From Thermodesulfobacteriota bacterium (lineage in GTDB: Bacteria > Desulfobacterota > BSN033 > UBA1163), in assembly GCA_030024065.1 (NCBI GenBank), contig JASEIE010000271.1, positions 1 to 5,318 of the forward strand: a DNA stretch of 5,318 bases. The letters run 5' to 3'. The notes under the pieces were generated by a model. That model ran no database searches and had not been told where the DNA came from. It worked only from the letters and a program-made list of their open reading frames with translations. The position numbers were made by a program, and so were the translations under genes. Each line of letters opens with the position of its first letter. Positions within the stretch are counted from its first letter, which is position 1. Of the stretch, positions 4,791 to 5,318 are shown piece after piece.

Positions 4791-5318
4791 ATGAATAAGG
4801 AACCAATAAAAATTTTGCTGGTTGAGGATGATAAAGGGATCGTCCGATTTGTTAAGAAGGGGCTATTGGAAAATTCTTTCTCTGTTGATGTGACCTCCAA
4901 CGGTGAGGAAGGGTTAAAATTAGCTCTTTATAAAGGTTATGAACTGATCATCCTCGACATCCTGCTTCCAAAGATGGACGGAAGAGAAATCTTGAGAAGG
5001 CTCAGAGAGAGGGAGATCCAAACCCCGGTCATCTTTTTGACGGCCAAGGATTCAGAGAATGATATTATCAATGGTTTGAATTTAGGGGCGGATGATTACC
5101 TAACTAAACCTTTCTCCTTTAACGAATTGCTGGCCAGGATTCAGGCTCTCCTTAGAAGGGGGAAAACCATCACCTCTTTTTCAAGGTTACAAGTGGCCAA
5201 CCTCATTTTAGAAACGGAAGGTCATCGGGTTTTTCGGGAGAAGGCAAAGATCGAACTCACTCCTAAAAAATATGCCCTTCTCGAAAGTTTTATGAGGTAT
5301 CCGGGACAAATTCTTACC
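4791..5318 (+). CDS. OmpR/PhoB-family response regulator, C-terminus beyond the window
   Basis: 176 codons are open to the right edge. Residues 7-121 are a receiver domain: acidic pair D13-D14 after I-L-L-V-E, phospho-acceptor D56 in L-I-I-L-D-I-L-L-P, T84 in F-L-T-A-K, and K106 in D-Y-L-T-K-P-F. The sequence from residue 133 on, with E-L-T-P-K-K-Y-A-L-L-E at 155-165, is the start of the winged-helix DNA-binding domain of the OmpR class; recognition helix and wing lie outside. It should be a phosphorylation-controlled transcription factor, with a sensor kinase likely downstream. The ATG at 4791 gives the natural N-terminus but has no clear Shine-Dalgarno (the purine-rich GGGGGAAAA lies about 20 nt upstream). 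An in-frame TTG at 4785 has none either. A functional link to the sulfur/selenium cluster is not shown by the sequence. Confidence 0.9.
   Translation, partial: MNKEPIKILLVEDDKGIVRFVKKGLLENSFSVDVTSNGEEGLKLALYKGYELIILDILLPKMDGREILRRLREREIQTPVIFLTAKDSENDIINGLNLGADDYLTKPFSFNELLARIQALLRRGKTITSFSRLQVANLILETEGHRVFREKAKIELTPKKYALLESFMRYPGQILT

Overview
The window looks like a chromosomal segment of a Gram-negative anaerobe. It has an apolipoprotein N-acyltransferase gene (outer-membrane lipoprotein pathway), a periplasm-facing DsbD-type reductase, a membrane polyferredoxin and, most tellingly, evidence of selenocysteine decoding. A Desulfobacterota-like (deltaproteobacterial) or similar sulfur-metabolising lineage fits, but this is inference from gene content; no taxonomic marker is present. 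G+C is moderate by eye.

Layout: (1) 1-125, minus strand: the first 41 codons of lnt. (2) 126-237: a divergent promoter region with overlapping plus and minus promoter elements and an AT-rich imperfect palindrome suited to an ArsR-family repressor. (3) 238-4550, plus strand: a tightly spaced cluster of four genes: an ArsR-type regulator fused to a rhodanese domain; one long gene (941-2680) for an N-terminally anchored rhodanese + DsbD membrane domain + thioredoxin protein; a NapH/YccM-like polyferredoxin; and a PLP-dependent cysteine desulfurase / selenocysteine lyase-like enzyme. (4) 4551-4790: a mostly non-coding gap with a possible remnant of a Fis-type HTH and a sigma-70-like promoter. (5) 4791-5318: an OmpR-family response regulator that runs off the end.

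The main finding is in the second gene of the cluster. Its reading frame from 941 to 2680 is interrupted only by two TGA codons (1301-1303 and 1316-1318). They fall exactly where the rhodanese active-site loop should carry the two cysteines of a C-x4-C motif. The frame is the same on both sides, and TGA is a true stop at the end of this same gene. Read with selenocysteine, the loop is U-A-G-L-A-U, the counterpart of C-R-G-P-Y-C in the rhodanese domain of the preceding regulator. Each TGA is followed, 12 to 15 nt later, by a potential RNA hairpin; the second has a GGU apical loop like known bacterial SECIS elements. A standard gene caller would split this into a 120-aa truncated rhodanese and a 445-aa DsbD-like protein from a spurious TTG start.

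Working model (inference): the polyferredoxin and/or cytoplasmic thioredoxin supply electrons to the DsbD-like membrane core, which reduces its periplasmic thioredoxin domain and then a periplasmic di-selenocysteine rhodanese. The ArsR-rhodanese would sense a reactive sulfur or selenium species and control the cluster. The desulfurase/selenocysteine lyase-like enzyme would handle persulfide sulfur or selenium. No Sec-insertion genes (selA, selB, selC, selD) lie in the window, so they would have to be elsewhere in the genome.
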